From NCBI RefSeq assembly GCF_003859795.1, contig NZ_RQYI01000002.1, forward strand, positions 1 through 64,000: DNA of 64,000 nt. Reading direction: 5' to 3'. This stretch comes from Alloprevotella sp. OH1205_COT-284. GTDB lineage: Bacteria; Bacteroidota; Bacteroidia; Bacteroidales; Bacteroidaceae. Of this stretch, positions 36,336 to 45,926 are shown one piece after another. The position numbers and the translations under genes were made by a program. Positions within the stretch are counted from its first letter, which is position 1. Every line of letters starts with the position of its first letter. Below the pieces are notes generated by a model. It was not told the DNA's origin and did not search any database. It saw only the letters and a program-made list of their open reading frames with translations.

Positions 36336-36598
36336 ATTTTGCTGAGGTTTCGTTTTTTTGAAGAAATTGTTTTGCAGAGATTTCTGCAAAAATATAAAGA
36401 TACGCCGGCCGTTTCCGAAATATCAAGCCGCTAAACCCTAAAATTGAACTCGACAAAGAGGAAATGGAATTTGGATGACGCACCGAAAAAGTCTGAGAAC
36501 AGGTTTGAAAAAAACTCCACAGAGTAGAAAAAAGCTCACATTTTACACTGTTTTTCTTCATCTCTGCCCCACTCTCGATAAAAAACCAAGAGAAATAC
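36336..36598. other. Intergenic stretch, one short hairpin
   Basis: No gene is seen. TTTTGCAGA (36371-36379) and TCTGCAAAA (36384-36392) form a 9-bp hairpin with a 4-nt loop. The rest is AT-rich leading into the tRNA-Cys promoter. Confidence 0.45.
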
Positions 36599-36628
36599 TT
36601 GCAAGTTCAAAAAAAAGTAGTACTTTTG
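36599..36628 (+). promoter_or_regulatory. Promoter of tRNA-Cys, TTG-N19-TACTTTTG
   Basis: TTG (36599-36601) and TACTTTTG (36621-36628), followed by CACTCG exactly as at tRNA-Arg, lie about 20 nt upstream of the mature tRNA. Confidence 0.65.
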
Positions 36629-36646
36629 CACTCGTAAAACAAAAAC

Positions 36647-36717
36647 GGTACCATGGCCGAGCGGTTAGGCACAGGTCTGCAAAACCTGCTACAGCAGTTC
36701 GAATCTGCTTGGTACCT
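36647..36717 (+). tRNA. tRNA-Cys (anticodon GCA)
   Basis: The acceptor arm GGTACCA pairs with TGGTACC. The anticodon arm has CAGGT-CTGCAAA-ACCTG with GCA in the loop, and the T-arm contains GTTCGAATC. CCA is not encoded. A terminator hairpin follows. Confidence 0.95.
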
Positions 36718-36725
36718 CTTTTTCT

Positions 36726-36759
36726 AAGGAGCGCCTCATTTTTGAGTTGCTCCTTTTTT
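36726..36759 (+). terminator. Terminator after tRNA-Cys
   Basis: AAGGAGC and GCTCCTT form a stem with an inner CTC/GAG pair, followed by TTTTTT. The lptB ATG begins 14 nt later, so lptB needs read-through or its own promoter. Confidence 0.75.
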
Positions 36760-36772
36760 AGTAACAAACAGC

Positions 36773-37651
36773 ATGAAAGAAAACGCTCCTCTTTCGGACA
36801 AAACGCAGTCTGCCACTCCGACAGAACAATGTTCCCCTCTTTTGCAAGAGCCCTACGAACAACAAGAAAAAGACGCTGCCCAACCCTTGGTGCTTCGCAC
36901 TGAGGGATTGGTGAAACGCTACGGAAAACGAACAGTCGTCAATGACGTTTCATTCGATGTAAGACAAGGAGAAATCGTCGGATTACTCGGCCCCAATGGT
37001 GCCGGTAAGACGACGTCGTTTTATATGACTACCGGATTGGTCGTGCCCAACGACGGGCATATTTATCTCGGCGAACGGGAAATCACCAAGTATCCCGTCT
37101 ATAAAAGGGCGAAATCCGGCATTGGCTATCTGGCACAAGAAGCCTCCGTGTTTCGGAAGATGAGCGTGGAGGATAATATTTCGAGCGTACTTGAAATGAC
37201 CGATAAAACGCGAGAAGAACAGCAAGAAATGCTGGAATCGCTGATCAGTGAATTTCGTCTGCAAAAAGTCCGTAAAAACCTTGGCGACCAACTTTCGGGA
37301 GGCGAGCGGAGGCGTACGGAAATAGCACGTTGCTTGGCGATAGACCCCAAGTTTATCATGCTCGACGAACCTTTTGCCGGTGTAGACCCCATCGCCGTGG
37401 AAGATATTCAATACATCGTGTGGAAACTGAAAGACCGAAACATCGGCATTCTTATTACCGACCACAACGTGGAAGAAACCCTCTGTATCACCGACAGAGC
37501 TTATTTGCTCTTTGAGGGCAAAATCCTTTTTCACGGAACACCGGAAGAACTCTCTGAAAACCAAATTGTCAGAGATCGCTATCTCACCAATTCATTCAAG
37601 CTCCGAAAAAAGGACTTTCAGCTTATCTCCGAACAGCGCGAACAACAGTAG
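36773..37651 (+). CDS. lptB: LPS export ABC transporter ATP-binding protein LptB
   Basis: The 292-residue protein has [15 protein letters not shown] (Walker A), [15 protein letters not shown] (signature) and [19 protein letters not shown] (Walker B and D-loop), the LptB-specific pattern. It powers lipopolysaccharide extraction by LptFG toward the outer membrane. It is about 50 residues longer than E. coli LptB because of a polar, proline- and glutamine-rich N-terminal extension of about 40 residues before the ABC fold. No other lpt gene adjoins it. Confidence 0.92.
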   Translation: MKENAPLSDKTQSATPTEQCSPLLQEPYEQQEKDAAQPLVLRTEGLVKRYGKRTVVNDVSFDVRQGEIVGLLGPNGAGKTTSFYMTTGLVVPNDGHIYLGEREITKYPVYKRAKSGIGYLAQEASVFRKMSVEDNISSVLEMTDKTREEQQEMLESLISEFRLQKVRKNLGDQLSGGERRRTEIARCLAIDPKFIMLDEPFAGVDPIAVEDIQYIVWKLKDRNIGILITDHNVEETLCITDRAYLLFEGKILFHGTPEELSENQIVRDRYLTNSFKLRKKDFQLISEQREQQ

Positions 37652-37748
37652 CCTTGTTTTTTCGCGTATTACTTTTCTTTGTTTTTTCATCGCAACAGAC
37701 AACGCCTCAATATCGCGGCATCTTTGTCCTGCTTTTTCCCTCTTTATC

Positions 37749-40244
37749 ATGAAGAAAATCAACCTCTCTTTTCCCCTTCTCTTTTTTACTCTCTTTTGCT
37801 CTCTCTCTTCCTCCTCGGCTTTGGCGTCTCCTTTGTCTGAGGACACTCTTTTTGTCCGACAAGCCTATTTGGACGCCTCTTTCCCCTTGTTCGCACCTTT
37901 CCGTACCGACAGCGTAAACTTGAAAGGAGAACAGTTCGACCCTGTCGAAACACTCAAACACAACGCCGTTTTGGCCATGCGTCGCTCCAATCAGAAGGCA
38001 GAAATTCTGCAACAGGGCACGGCGTTGAACAAGGAGTCGCTCCATGTTGTGCGCTTCACTATCGACACAGAAAAATGGAAGAAGGTCAAATTGAACGTTG
38101 CCAAGACAAAACGTTTCGACATGTTCCTAAATGGTTCCTCCATTCATGTGCCCGAACTTCCGCTGCGCCCCGGACGCAGTGAAGTGGCTCTTTTGGTCTA
38201 TTCCGACCGAAATGCAACCGACACTTTTCACGTATCGCTCGTCGGCAAAGACTTGAAAGACATAAAACTCAACAATGGCGAAAAGCGGAAGTTTTTGTTA
38301 GACGACATGAAACACGGCGAACGTTTCTATAATGTCAGCATTTCTCCCTCCGGACGCTATCTCCTCACCCACTACTACGAAACCAATCGCAACGGAAGCA
38401 CCAATTACCGCAGCGTGCTCTCCGAACCGGCCAAAAACAAAACGCTTCTTCGTACAAACAGCTATGCCGATTTCACATGGATGCCGAAACGCGACGTGCT
38501 CTATGCTACCAAAGCAACGGAACACGGCACGTCGCTCATTGCCTTGGATCCTGCTACGATGAAAGAAGAAACCGTAGCCACCGGAATGCCGGAAGGAAGT
38601 TTCAGAATTTCCCCCAACGAGAAATTCCTCATTTTCAATCTTCCCGACGAGCAACCCCAAAGCAAAGGAGCACTTAAACAACTTCTACATCCCGACGATC
38701 GGCAGCCGGAATGGCGGCACCGCTCCTCTCTTTTCTATTTCGACATATCGAGCGGCACATTGCAACGACTCACGTTTGGCAAAGAAAATATTCACCTCGA
38801 AGATATCACCGACGATGGCAGCCGCATCTTATTCATGCGCCACACCATGAAGCCCGAACGCTCGCCGTTCAGCCTCACCGATGTCTACGAAATGACTTTG
38901 GCAACGGGGCAAGTGGACACACTCCTCTTCGAACAGCCTTGGATAGAAAAGGCACAATACAGTCCCGACTCACGGCAAATTCTTTTCACCGCATCTCCCG
39001 CTGCTTTCGAGGGAATCGGCAGTGAAGTGAAAGCCGACCAACATCCTCAAAGTTTCGACAAACGCCTCTTTCTATACGACATTAAAACCCAAAAAGCTTC
39101 TCCTCTTTTGCAGAACTTCAAACCCTCTGTGGCAGAAGCCGCATGGCACACGGCCGACAACAATATCTATATGAAGTGTGTGGATGGCTACGACGAAACG
39201 ATATGGAAACTCGATCCGAAAACCGGCAAACGACATCGTTTCGATCTCCCGGTGAGCTATGTCGAAAGATACAGCATAGCCAACACCCCCAATCCGGCCA
39301 TGGCTTTTTTCGGACAAACCGGAACTTCCTCCCGTAACGCATATTTCACACATCTCTCGTCCCCTCGTCCCAAGTGTACACCTTTCGGCGAAATTTCTTT
39401 TGAAAAACTCTATCATGACACTCGCGTGGCCTCCTGCACTCCTTGGAGCTTCACCTCTTCGCGCGGTGATCAAATCGAAGGTTTCTACTATTTGCCTGCC
39501 GATTTCGATGCCGAGAAGAAATACCCGATGATCGTCTACTACTATGGCGGTTGCATGCCCACTTCTCGCGTTCTCGAATTTCACTACCCTCTTTCCGTTT
39601 TGGCCAACATGGGCTACGTCGTTCTTGTCGTCGAGCCTTCCGGTGCCATCGGCTTCGGACAAGAGTTTGCCGCACGTCATGTCAATACATGGGGAAAAAT
39701 GTCGGCCGACGACATCATAGAAGGCACAAAAGCCTTTTGTAAAAGTCATGCCTATGTTAATACTCAAAAAATCGGCTGTATGGGAGCGAGCTATGGCGGT
39801 TTTATGACGCAATACCTGCAAACCCAAACCGATATTTTTGCAACGGGAGTAAGCCATGCCGGCATCTCCAACATTGCCTCCTATTGGGGAGGGGGATATT
39901 GGGGCTACACTTACGGAGAAACGGCCATGTACGGTTCTTATCCGTGGAATAATCCCGACCTCTACATCAAACAGTCCGCCTTGTTTCAAGCCGACAAAAT
40001 AAAAACTCCCCTTTTGCTCATTCATGGCACGCAAGACACCAACGTACCCACCAACGAAAGCCAACAACTATTCACGGCATTACGCATCTTGGGCAGAGAA
40101 GTCAGCTATATCGAAGTTCCTGCCGAAAATCATGTGATCATGGACTATTTCAAGCGTTCTCAATGGCAAGAGGCCATCATGGCTTGGTTTGCAAAACACT
40201 TGCAAGACAACGCCGATTGGTGGAAAGAACTGGGTTTTGAATAA
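37749..40244 (+). CDS. Secreted S9-family prolyl oligopeptidase-type peptidase
   Basis: The 831-residue protein begins with a signal peptide (MKKINLSFPLLFFTLFCSL, with cleavage near ALA-SP). It has a beta-propeller-like middle (about 200-570) and a C-terminal alpha/beta-hydrolase domain with the nucleophile motif GASYGGFM, HGTQDTNVP carrying the acid residue, and ENHVIMDYF carrying the histidine. Such enzymes release di- or oligopeptides in the periplasm, consistent with asaccharolytic growth. The ATG at 37749 is used because it opens a clean signal peptide; an in-frame upstream extension overlaps lptB. Exact cleavage specificity is unknown. Confidence 0.88.
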   Translation: MKKINLSFPLLFFTLFCSLSSSSALASPLSEDTLFVRQAYLDASFPLFAPFRTDSVNLKGEQFDPVETLKHNAVLAMRRSNQKAEILQQGTALNKESLHVVRFTIDTEKWKKVKLNVAKTKRFDMFLNGSSIHVPELPLRPGRSEVALLVYSDRNATDTFHVSLVGKDLKDIKLNNGEKRKFLLDDMKHGERFYNVSISPSGRYLLTHYYETNRNGSTNYRSVLSEPAKNKTLLRTNSYADFTWMPKRDVLYATKATEHGTSLIALDPATMKEETVATGMPEGSFRISPNEKFLIFNLPDEQPQSKGALKQLLHPDDRQPEWRHRSSLFYFDISSGTLQRLTFGKENIHLEDITDDGSRILFMRHTMKPERSPFSLTDVYEMTLATGQVDTLLFEQPWIEKAQYSPDSRQILFTASPAAFEGIGSEVKADQHPQSFDKRLFLYDIKTQKASPLLQNFKPSVAEAAWHTADNNIYMKCVDGYDETIWKLDPKTGKRHRFDLPVSYVERYSIANTPNPAMAFFGQTGTSSRNAYFTHLSSPRPKCTPFGEISFEKLYHDTRVASCTPWSFTSSRGDQIEGFYYLPADFDAEKKYPMIVYYYGGCMPTSRVLEFHYPLSVLANMGYVVLVVEPSGAIGFGQEFAARHVNTWGKMSADDIIEGTKAFCKSHAYVNTQKIGCMGASYGGFMTQYLQTQTDIFATGVSHAGISNIASYWGGGYWGYTYGETAMYGSYPWNNPDLYIKQSALFQADKIKTPLLLIHGTQDTNVPTNESQQLFTALRILGREVSYIEVPAENHVIMDYFKRSQWQEAIMAWFAKHLQDNADWWKELGFE

Positions 40245-40302
40245 CTCTTCGCCACCTTTGCCCCCTCTGCAAAACTACCATTATTTCCCCTTTTAATTCC
40301 TC

Positions 40303-40375
40303 AGCAAAAGCCTCTTATAAAATTGCCCATTCCGTTCTTTTGGGAAATTGTGCAATTTTACAAGAGGCTTTTGCT
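40303..40375 (+). terminator. Long hairpin after the S9 peptidase gene
   Basis: The arms at 40303-40326 and 40352-40375 pair over 24 bp with one mismatch (AGCAAAAGCCTCTT against AAGAGGCTTTTGCT in the outer part). It is 59 nt after the peptidase stop and is followed by a weak T-rich tract. It is longer than typical terminators. Confidence 0.6.
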
Positions 40376-40510
40376 AAGATTTTATTTCTCACAAAACAAA
40401 AAGTCTGATTTGTCGGCAGATTTAATCTTGATTGCAGACTTTGAAACAGATAGGTTTCATGAGAGAGTATTTGAAAGGGAGGGATACGACAAGTTTGTGA
40501 GATAACAAAA

Positions 40511-40542
40511 ACCGTTTCAAAACCATCAGGTCTTGAAACGGC
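40511..40542 (-). terminator. Terminator of rplS
   Basis: ACCGTTTCAA and TTGAAACGGC arms form a 9-10-bp stem on the - strand, followed by TTTTTGTTATC, 35 nt after the rplS stop. Confidence 0.75.
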
Positions 40543-40576
40543 TTCTTGTTTCAAATATAAGCCAATTTTCTTTGGC

Positions 40577-40939
40577 TTATGCTTTGCTTGCAGTGCGCTT
40601 TTCTTTAATGCGAGCTTTCTTACCTGTAAGACTACGGAGGTAGTAGAGCTTGGCACGACGAACTTTACCCACTTTGTTCACTTCGATGCTCTCGATAGCA
40701 GGAGATTCGAGCGGGAAAATACGTTCAACTCCAATCGTACCGGACATTTTGCGAACAGTGAAACGCTTCTTTTCACCGTGTCCTGCAATTTTGATAACAA
40801 CGCCGCGATAAAGCTGTGTGCGTTCTTTGTTACCTTCGACGATTTTGTAAGCTACGGTAATGGTATCACCGGCCTTGAAAGAGGGGTGTTGTTTACCGGT
40901 AGCAAATGCTTCTTCAGCAATTTTGATTAAATCTGCCAT
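40577..40939 (-). CDS. rplS: 50S ribosomal protein L19
   Basis: The 120-residue protein has the L19 signature: [55 protein letters not shown] and the basic tail. It sits at the 30S-50S interface. It is monocistronic here, with its own promoter and terminator, away from the rpsP-rimM-trmD context of other bacteria. Confidence 0.97.
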   Translation of the reverse strand: MADLIKIAEEAFATGKQHPSFKAGDTITVAYKIVEGNKERTQLYRGVVIKIAGHGEKKRFTVRKMSGTIGVERIFPLESPAIESIEVNKVGKVRRAKLYYLRSLTGKKARIKEKRTASKA

Positions 40940-41063
40940 TGTGACGGATGTATTAAATTGTTAATCGCCCCAGCCCAACATTCTCCGGATTCTACTGTAT
41001 CTCATTCCAATATTTGGGTCTTTTAGGAGATACGCCGGACAGCGGTTGAGCGGAAAAGCGGAG

Positions 41064-41095
41064 CAAATTTAGTGATTTTCGGAGAGTTCACCAAA
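41064..41095 (-). promoter_or_regulatory. Promoter of rplS, TTTG-N20-TAAATTTG
   Basis: On the - strand, TTTG (41092-41095) and TAAATTTG (41064-41071) are spaced by 20 nt, with a leader of about 120 nt before the rplS ATG. Confidence 0.7.
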
Positions 41096-41241
41096 TGGTT
41101 TTGACACAAACTATCTTTTTTCATGCCCTGAAACGCGGTATTTGCATCGTTTCCTTTTCAAAACGAGCAAACTGTGCTCTCAAAAATCTCTTTTCCCGAC
41201 CTCCGCCGTTATACTGCGATGCCGGAAGATGTATTCGGAGT

Positions 41242-42498
41242 TTATCGGGCTTTCTTTTCGCGGAAAATCAAGAAGAAGCTCACTGCCACGGCGAACGCAT
41301 AAGCAGCAAAAATGCACCACACCGTCTGCCAATCTCCCAACATGTGTCCGTTTTCATTGTGTACAAACAGATTGACGATGAACTGTGCGCCAAGAGTGCC
41401 GACAGAAGCACCGATACCATTGGTCATCAGCATAAACAAACCTTGTGCGCTCGAACGAATACTCGAATCTGTTTCTTTGTCCACAAAAAGAGATCCCGAA
41501 ACATTAAAGAAGTCGAAGGCTACACCATAAACCAGCATTGAGAGGATGAAGAAGACCACACCCGGAAAAGCCGGATTGCCGAGAGCAAAGAAGCCGAAAC
41601 GAAGCACCCATGCCGACATGGCAATGAGCATGACTGTCTTGATGCCGTATCGTTTCAAGAAGAAAGGAATGAGCAAGATACAAAGCGTTTCTGATATTTG
41701 AGACAAAGAGATCAGGATATTGGCATGCTCCACGAAGTAAGACCCTTTGAAAACTTCATTGGCAGAAAAGCTGCTGATGAAAGAGTTGGCATAAGCATTG
41801 GTTATTTGAAGACTTACTCCCAAGAGCATCGAGAAGATAAAGAAGAGTGCCATTCTGCGATGTGCAAAGAGCTTAAACGCATTCAGTCCCATGGCTTCAA
41901 GCAAACCTTTCTTTTCATTGCCTTTGGTCAAAGGACAAGCCGGCAGCGTGAGGGCATAGGCCGAAAGCCCCAAGCTCCAAGCCGCAGAAAGGAAAAACTG
42001 CTTCTCGCTGTGTTGCCATCCCAAAAGATCGACCAACCACATGGAGGCAATGAAACCTATCGTGCCGAAGATGCGAATGGGCGGAAAATCCTTGATCGTA
42101 TCCAATCCGGCACGTTCAAGAGCGTTGTAAGAAACGGAGTTGGTGAGTGCCAACGTCGGCATATAGGCCGCAACGCTGAGCGTGTACCAAGGGAAGATGG
42201 ATTCAAACGTAACATTTCCCGTCAGCCCGATATAGCCGACGACGATCATGGTCAATGCGGCCACGAAATGACAAATCGACAACATACGTTGTGCTTCGAT
42301 CCAGCGATCGGCGATAATGCCGACAACGGCCGGCATAAAAATTGATACGATGCCTTGCACTGAGTAAAACCAACCGATGTTGGCTCCGATGCCCATTTTG
42401 GCCAAATAGCCACCCATCGAAATCAGATAAGCCCCCCAAACGGCGAACTCCAAAAAGTTCATCGCAATCAGACGTTCTTTAATCGAATTGTTGTTCAT
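41242..42498 (-). CDS. MFS nucleoside:proton symporter (NupG-like)
   Basis: The 418-residue protein has 12 predicted membrane helices and begins with LIAMNFLEFAVWGAYLISMG, the family opening of NupG/XapB-type permeases, with MPAVVGIIADRWIEAQRML after helix 2. It likely imports nucleosides at the inner membrane. It is a single gene. A TATATTTG box at 42605-42612 could be its -7 element. Substrate specificity is inferred from the family only. Confidence 0.85.
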   Translation of the reverse strand: MNNNSIKERLIAMNFLEFAVWGAYLISMGGYLAKMGIGANIGWFYSVQGIVSIFMPAVVGIIADRWIEAQRMLSICHFVAALTMIVVGYIGLTGNVTFESIFPWYTLSVAAYMPTLALTNSVSYNALERAGLDTIKDFPPIRIFGTIGFIASMWLVDLLGWQHSEKQFFLSAAWSLGLSAYALTLPACPLTKGNEKKGLLEAMGLNAFKLFAHRRMALFFIFSMLLGVSLQITNAYANSFISSFSANEVFKGSYFVEHANILISLSQISETLCILLIPFFLKRYGIKTVMLIAMSAWVLRFGFFALGNPAFPGVVFFILSMLVYGVAFDFFNVSGSLFVDKETDSSIRSSAQGLFMLMTNGIGASVGTLGAQFIVNLFVHNENGHMLGDWQTVWCIFAAYAFAVAVSFFLIFREKKAR

Positions 42499-42789
42499 TA
42501 GTATTGTAAATTTTAAGATTAAGGTTCAAGCTCTGTGAAGACGAGAAAAAGAAATTCGACCGCAAACACAGGATAGAAACCAATGCTTTGTTGATTTTGG
42601 TCTGCAAATATAGAAAAAATATAGAGAAAAAACTCTCTCGAAAAAAAAAACTGTATTTTGCGCCATGAAGGCGGAAATATTTTTGTCTTTTTTACACAAA
42701 TTCGGGATACATTTTCTTATCACACGCTGCAACTCCGCAGCGGAAAGCAGAATGGCAGCCTCGCTCATTGACAATGCCGTCAAATCTCT
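42499..42789. other. Intergenic stretch with possible promoter for the permease
   Basis: This contains the leader of the permease gene, a TATATTTG -7 box at 42605-42612 on the - strand, and an A-rich run near 42640. An 85-codon - strand frame fills part of it, but its composition is unlike a real gene. Confidence 0.4.
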
Positions 42790-44898
42790 CTACAAATCGC
42801 CGGCGGTCGTGTCTTTTGACATTTCATTCGGTTGCTCATGATCCATTTCGGCAAGCCTCATGGCAAGTTGCCGTGCTTGAAGCCGTGCCGGTTTTCCGGT
42901 TTCGGTGAATGGGAGGCGATCGACGGAAAAATATTTGCGTGGCACCTCGTAGCGTCCCAGCAAGGAGCGACAAATCGAGGGCAAATCGGCCGCTGTCGGT
43001 TCATGAAGCATCGTCAGAGCATCTCCCAAAACGGTATCGGGAACTGCCGTGAGCAGAAAGCGACAAGGCAGGGACGAAAGTTTGGCTTCGAGTTCTTCCA
43101 CTTGAAATTTGAGTCCTCCCGAACAAATCACATTGTCTTTGCGTCCGAGAATGCGAAAACGACCGTCGGGCAGGAGTTCGGCCAAATCATTGGTCACTAA
43201 TCGTTTCGGACAGACATCGGGAGCCTCCACCGTCAGACAGCCGTTTGAATCGAGAGCAACCCGAACTCCTGTCAAAGGCGTGTAGTATTCTTCGGGAGAT
43301 GCCCCATTGAGTCTGCGCAAGGCGATGTGCGAAAGGGTTTCCGTCATGCCATAAGTGCTGTACACCTCGCCGCGACACGCTCCCACCGCCTCGATCAATT
43401 CGCGGCTCACGCTTCCCCCTCCGATGATGATGCGCGGCGTGGCGTGAAAGAGTTCTCGCTCTCCGTCGGTTCGGAGCGACACCAAAGCCTGCATGGGGGT
43501 CACGGCCAGAAACATGGGAGGGCAGATCAGCCCTCGAAGCGGATGCGTGTCGGGAGTGGCAAGAAGCAAACGAAGTTTACCCAACAGCGCACGCACCACC
43601 ATCATCTTTCCTGCAATATAATCGATTGGTAAACAAAGCAGTGCAGTGTCGCCTTCTTTCAAACGAAGATATTTCAACGTTTTTTCTGCGCCGGCCGCCA
43701 TGTTTTTTTTCTCCACGACGATCGTTTTAGGCGTTCCGGTGCTACCGCTCGTTTTCACCTTCATGGTGGAAGCCTCACTGTGCCAATCGGAGATAAAAGC
43801 CTTCACTTTTCCCTCAAAATCCCGCCGTTCTCTATCGCCTGCCCAAAGACAATCGCCTTCCGGATGAAGAGAAACGGAGCGGTGATTGGTTTCAAAGAGT
43901 TGTCCGGTTCCCAAACCTTGCGGCAGTGAAGGCAGTGATGCATAGCGTCGGCTGCACCATTGCGCTATGGCGTTCAACCCAACGTTGCTCTCCAAAGCCG
44001 ATGTTGCCCAGTGTCCGATGCGACGTTCTTCTGCCAAAGAGATCCACTCGTCGGCTCCGGAGAAACCGCCATGGAGTGTGGGTTTGAGAATGATGTATTG
44101 AGGGCGTATCGTGTCCAGCAAATCCACTCGCTCTTGGGTGGTGTTCACGCCGATCAGTTCTTCGTCGAGGGCTATCGGAATGGGAGAGGTTCGACACAAC
44201 TCCGCCATGCTTTCCCATTGCCCCTGCCTGATGGGTTGCTCGATGCTGTGAAGATCGAACTCGGCCAGTCGTTGAAGCCGCTCCATGGCCTCCCGAACTG
44301 CAAACGCTCCATTGGCATCGACTCTGATTTCGAGATGTCGGTTGCTGTGATTTTGTCGAAGTTTTCGGAGCAAGTCGAGTTCTTGCTCGAAGTCGATGGC
44401 ACCGATTTTGAGTTTCACACAGCGAAATCCGGCCGCAAGTTTCTCTTCCATCCTTTGCAGCATTTCTTTGAAATTTCCCATCCACACAAGCCCATTGATG
44501 ACGAGGCTGTCCTCCCCCCTCGAAAAAGGCGTGTCGAAAAGGCGAAACGGATCTCCCGTGGCCTTGCATGCTTCATAGGACAGAAGTGCAGTTTCCAATC
44601 CCATCAAGATAGAGGGAAAGTTCGTGAGCATTTGCCGGGGAATCTCCCCTGTCGCGGTCAATGCTTCGCAGGCTTTTTTCAACACGTCGTCATATCGCGA
44701 CATGTCGTCGCAACTCAGTTGCATCAGCGGTGCACATTCTCCGATCCCACACAGAGGGCGATTGCCGTCGTTTCCACGAAGTTCTACATACCAAAGTTTA
44801 CGCTCGCGATAGATGCCGCGAGAGGTGCCTGCCGGCTGTTTGAAACGCAAGGTTTCGGGACGGATGTTGATTTGAAAATGAGATATGAGCCGCTCCAC
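42790..44898 (-). CDS. Fused o-succinylbenzoate synthase (MenC) and o-succinylbenzoate-CoA ligase (MenE)
   Basis: One frame of about 702 residues encodes two menaquinone enzymes. The N-terminal 370 residues are MenC: TLRFKQPAGTSRG, CVKLKIGAIDFE with the catalytic lysine, RVDANGAF, SIEQPIRQGQWE, IALDEELIG and YIILKPTLHGGFSG. After a short linker the C-terminal 330 residues are MenE, an ANL ligase: KTSGSTGTPKTIV, STYGMTETLSHIAL, LGRKDNVICSGGLK and the lysine in TETGKPARL. MenC dehydrates SHCHC to o-succinylbenzoate and MenE makes its CoA ester, so the fusion joins consecutive steps. The likely start is GTG at 44898; an earlier TTG at 44952 lies in the hairpin region. It lies downstream of menB. 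Confidence 0.88.
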   Translation of the reverse strand: MERLISHFQINIRPETLRFKQPAGTSRGIYRERKLWYVELRGNDGNRPLCGIGECAPLMQLSCDDMSRYDDVLKKACEALTATGEIPRQMLTNFPSILMGLETALLSYEACKATGDPFRLFDTPFSRGEDSLVINGLVWMGNFKEMLQRMEEKLAAGFRCVKLKIGAIDFEQELDLLRKLRQNHSNRHLEIRVDANGAFAVREAMERLQRLAEFDLHSIEQPIRQGQWESMAELCRTSPIPIALDEELIGVNTTQERVDLLDTIRPQYIILKPTLHGGFSGADEWISLAEERRIGHWATSALESNVGLNAIAQWCSRRYASLPSLPQGLGTGQLFETNHRSVSLHPEGDCLWAGDRERRDFEGKVKAFISDWHSEASTMKVKTSGSTGTPKTIVVEKKNMAAGAEKTLKYLRLKEGDTALLCLPIDYIAGKMMVVRALLGKLRLLLATPDTHPLRGLICPPMFLAVTPMQALVSLRTDGERELFHATPRIIIGGGSVSRELIEAVGACRGEVYSTYGMTETLSHIALRRLNGASPEEYYTPLTGVRVALDSNGCLTVEAPDVCPKRLVTNDLAELLPDGRFRILGRKDNVICSGGLKFQVEELEAKLSSLPCRFLLTAVPDTVLGDALTMLHEPTAADLPSICRSLLGRYEVPRKYFSVDRLPFTETGKPARLQARQLAMRLAEMDHEQPNEMSKDTTAGDL

Positions 44899-44950
44899 AA
44901 GAAATGTTGGAAAAGAAAATGGATGAAAAAAAAGAGCAACGAAACACAGC

Positions 44951-44996
44951 AAAAACTACCTCAGAGGTAGAAATTTCTGCCTCTGAGGTAGTTTTT
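44951..44996. terminator. Strong hairpin between menB and the menC-menE fusion
   Basis: The left arm AAACTACCTCAGAGGTAGA and right arm TCTGCCTCTGAGGTAGTTT pair over about 19 bp with one mismatch and a short loop. A T-run follows on the + strand and a shorter one on the - strand. It could attenuate transcription from menB into the fusion gene. The motif recurs in weaker form at 35700-35756. Confidence 0.65.
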
Positions 44997-45061
44997 TTTA
45001 GATTGGAGGTAGAATTTTCTTTCTCACCAATACGGAAAACCGCCTCCGATGGCATTTCGTC

Positions 45062-45919
45062 TTACGGAAGTTTGGGAAATTTTGACCAGTCGGGTTTTCT
45101 CTTTTCAAGAAAAGCCCGTCCGCCTTCATGAGCTTCATCGAGCAGGTAGTAGAGCATCGTGGCATCTCCGGCCAACTCCTGTATGCCGGCCTGTCCGTCG
45201 AGCTCGGCATTCAATCCGGCTTTGATCATGCGCAAGGCGAGAGGCGAATGCTCCATCATGCGCTGTGCCCACTCCACGGTTTCGTCTTCCAAACGCTCAA
45301 AGGGCACAACTTTATTGACCATGCCCATTCGTTCGGCCTCTTGGGCGGAATACAATCGGCAAAGAAACCAAATTTCGCGCGCTTTCTTTTGTCCGACGAT
45401 ACGTGCCATGTAGCTCGCACCAAAACCGGCATCAAACGAACCGACTTTGGGGCCGGTTTGACCGAATTGTGCATTTTCGGCGGCAATCGTCAAGTCGCAC
45501 ATCAAATGCAGGACATGACCACCGCCCACAGCGAAGCCATTGACCATGGCAATGACGGGTTTGGGAAGAGAACGGATTTGCTTCTGAACTTCGAGCACAT
45601 TAAGACGAGGCACGCCGTCGCCGCCGACATAACCTCCGCGCCCTTTGACATTCATATCGCCACCTGCACAAAAGGCTTCCGTGCAGATGCGCTCTTCTTC
45701 CGTCTGTCCTTCTTTGAGCGGCGAGTGTGCGCCCGTGAGCACAACGACAGAAATATCTTGTGCCTCACGGCAATGGCGGAGGGCTTCGGAAATTTCGGAA
45801 ACGGTGGTCGGCGTGAACGCATTGCGATAGCGCGGACGATTGATCGTGATGCGGGCGATGCCTTCAAAAAAGTCGAAAAGAATCTCTTGGTAGTTTTTAA
45901 TGGTTTGCCAGTTTCGCAT
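45062..45919 (-). CDS. menB: 1,4-dihydroxy-2-naphthoyl-CoA synthase
   Basis: The 285-residue crotonase-fold protein has [46 protein letters not shown] and the MenB-specific [19 protein letters not shown]. It closes the naphthoate ring from o-succinylbenzoyl-CoA. It lies 7 nt after menD and upstream of the menC-menE fusion, so the order in transcription is menD-menB-menC/E. Confidence 0.95.
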   Translation of the reverse strand: MRNWQTIKNYQEILFDFFEGIARITINRPRYRNAFTPTTVSEISEALRHCREAQDISVVVLTGAHSPLKEGQTEEERICTEAFCAGGDMNVKGRGGYVGGDGVPRLNVLEVQKQIRSLPKPVIAMVNGFAVGGGHVLHLMCDLTIAAENAQFGQTGPKVGSFDAGFGASYMARIVGQKKAREIWFLCRLYSAQEAERMGMVNKVVPFERLEDETVEWAQRMMEHSPLALRMIKAGLNAELDGQAGIQELAGDATMLYYLLDEAHEGGRAFLEKRKPDWSKFPKLP

Positions 45920-45926
45920 GTTTTTT

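Noticed and set aside
36388-36395. TATTTTTG on the - strand reading into copy 2 of the dispersed element
   Set aside because: No -33 element at the right distance, and it overlaps a short hairpin; a chance match in AT-rich DNA is likely.
40323-40505. A 60-codon + strand frame after the S9 peptidase gene
   Set aside because: It starts at TTG inside the long hairpin and its sequence resembles no protein family.
42526-42783. An 85-codon - strand frame between the men cluster and the permease
   Set aside because: It covers the likely promoter of the permease and has a random-looking translation.
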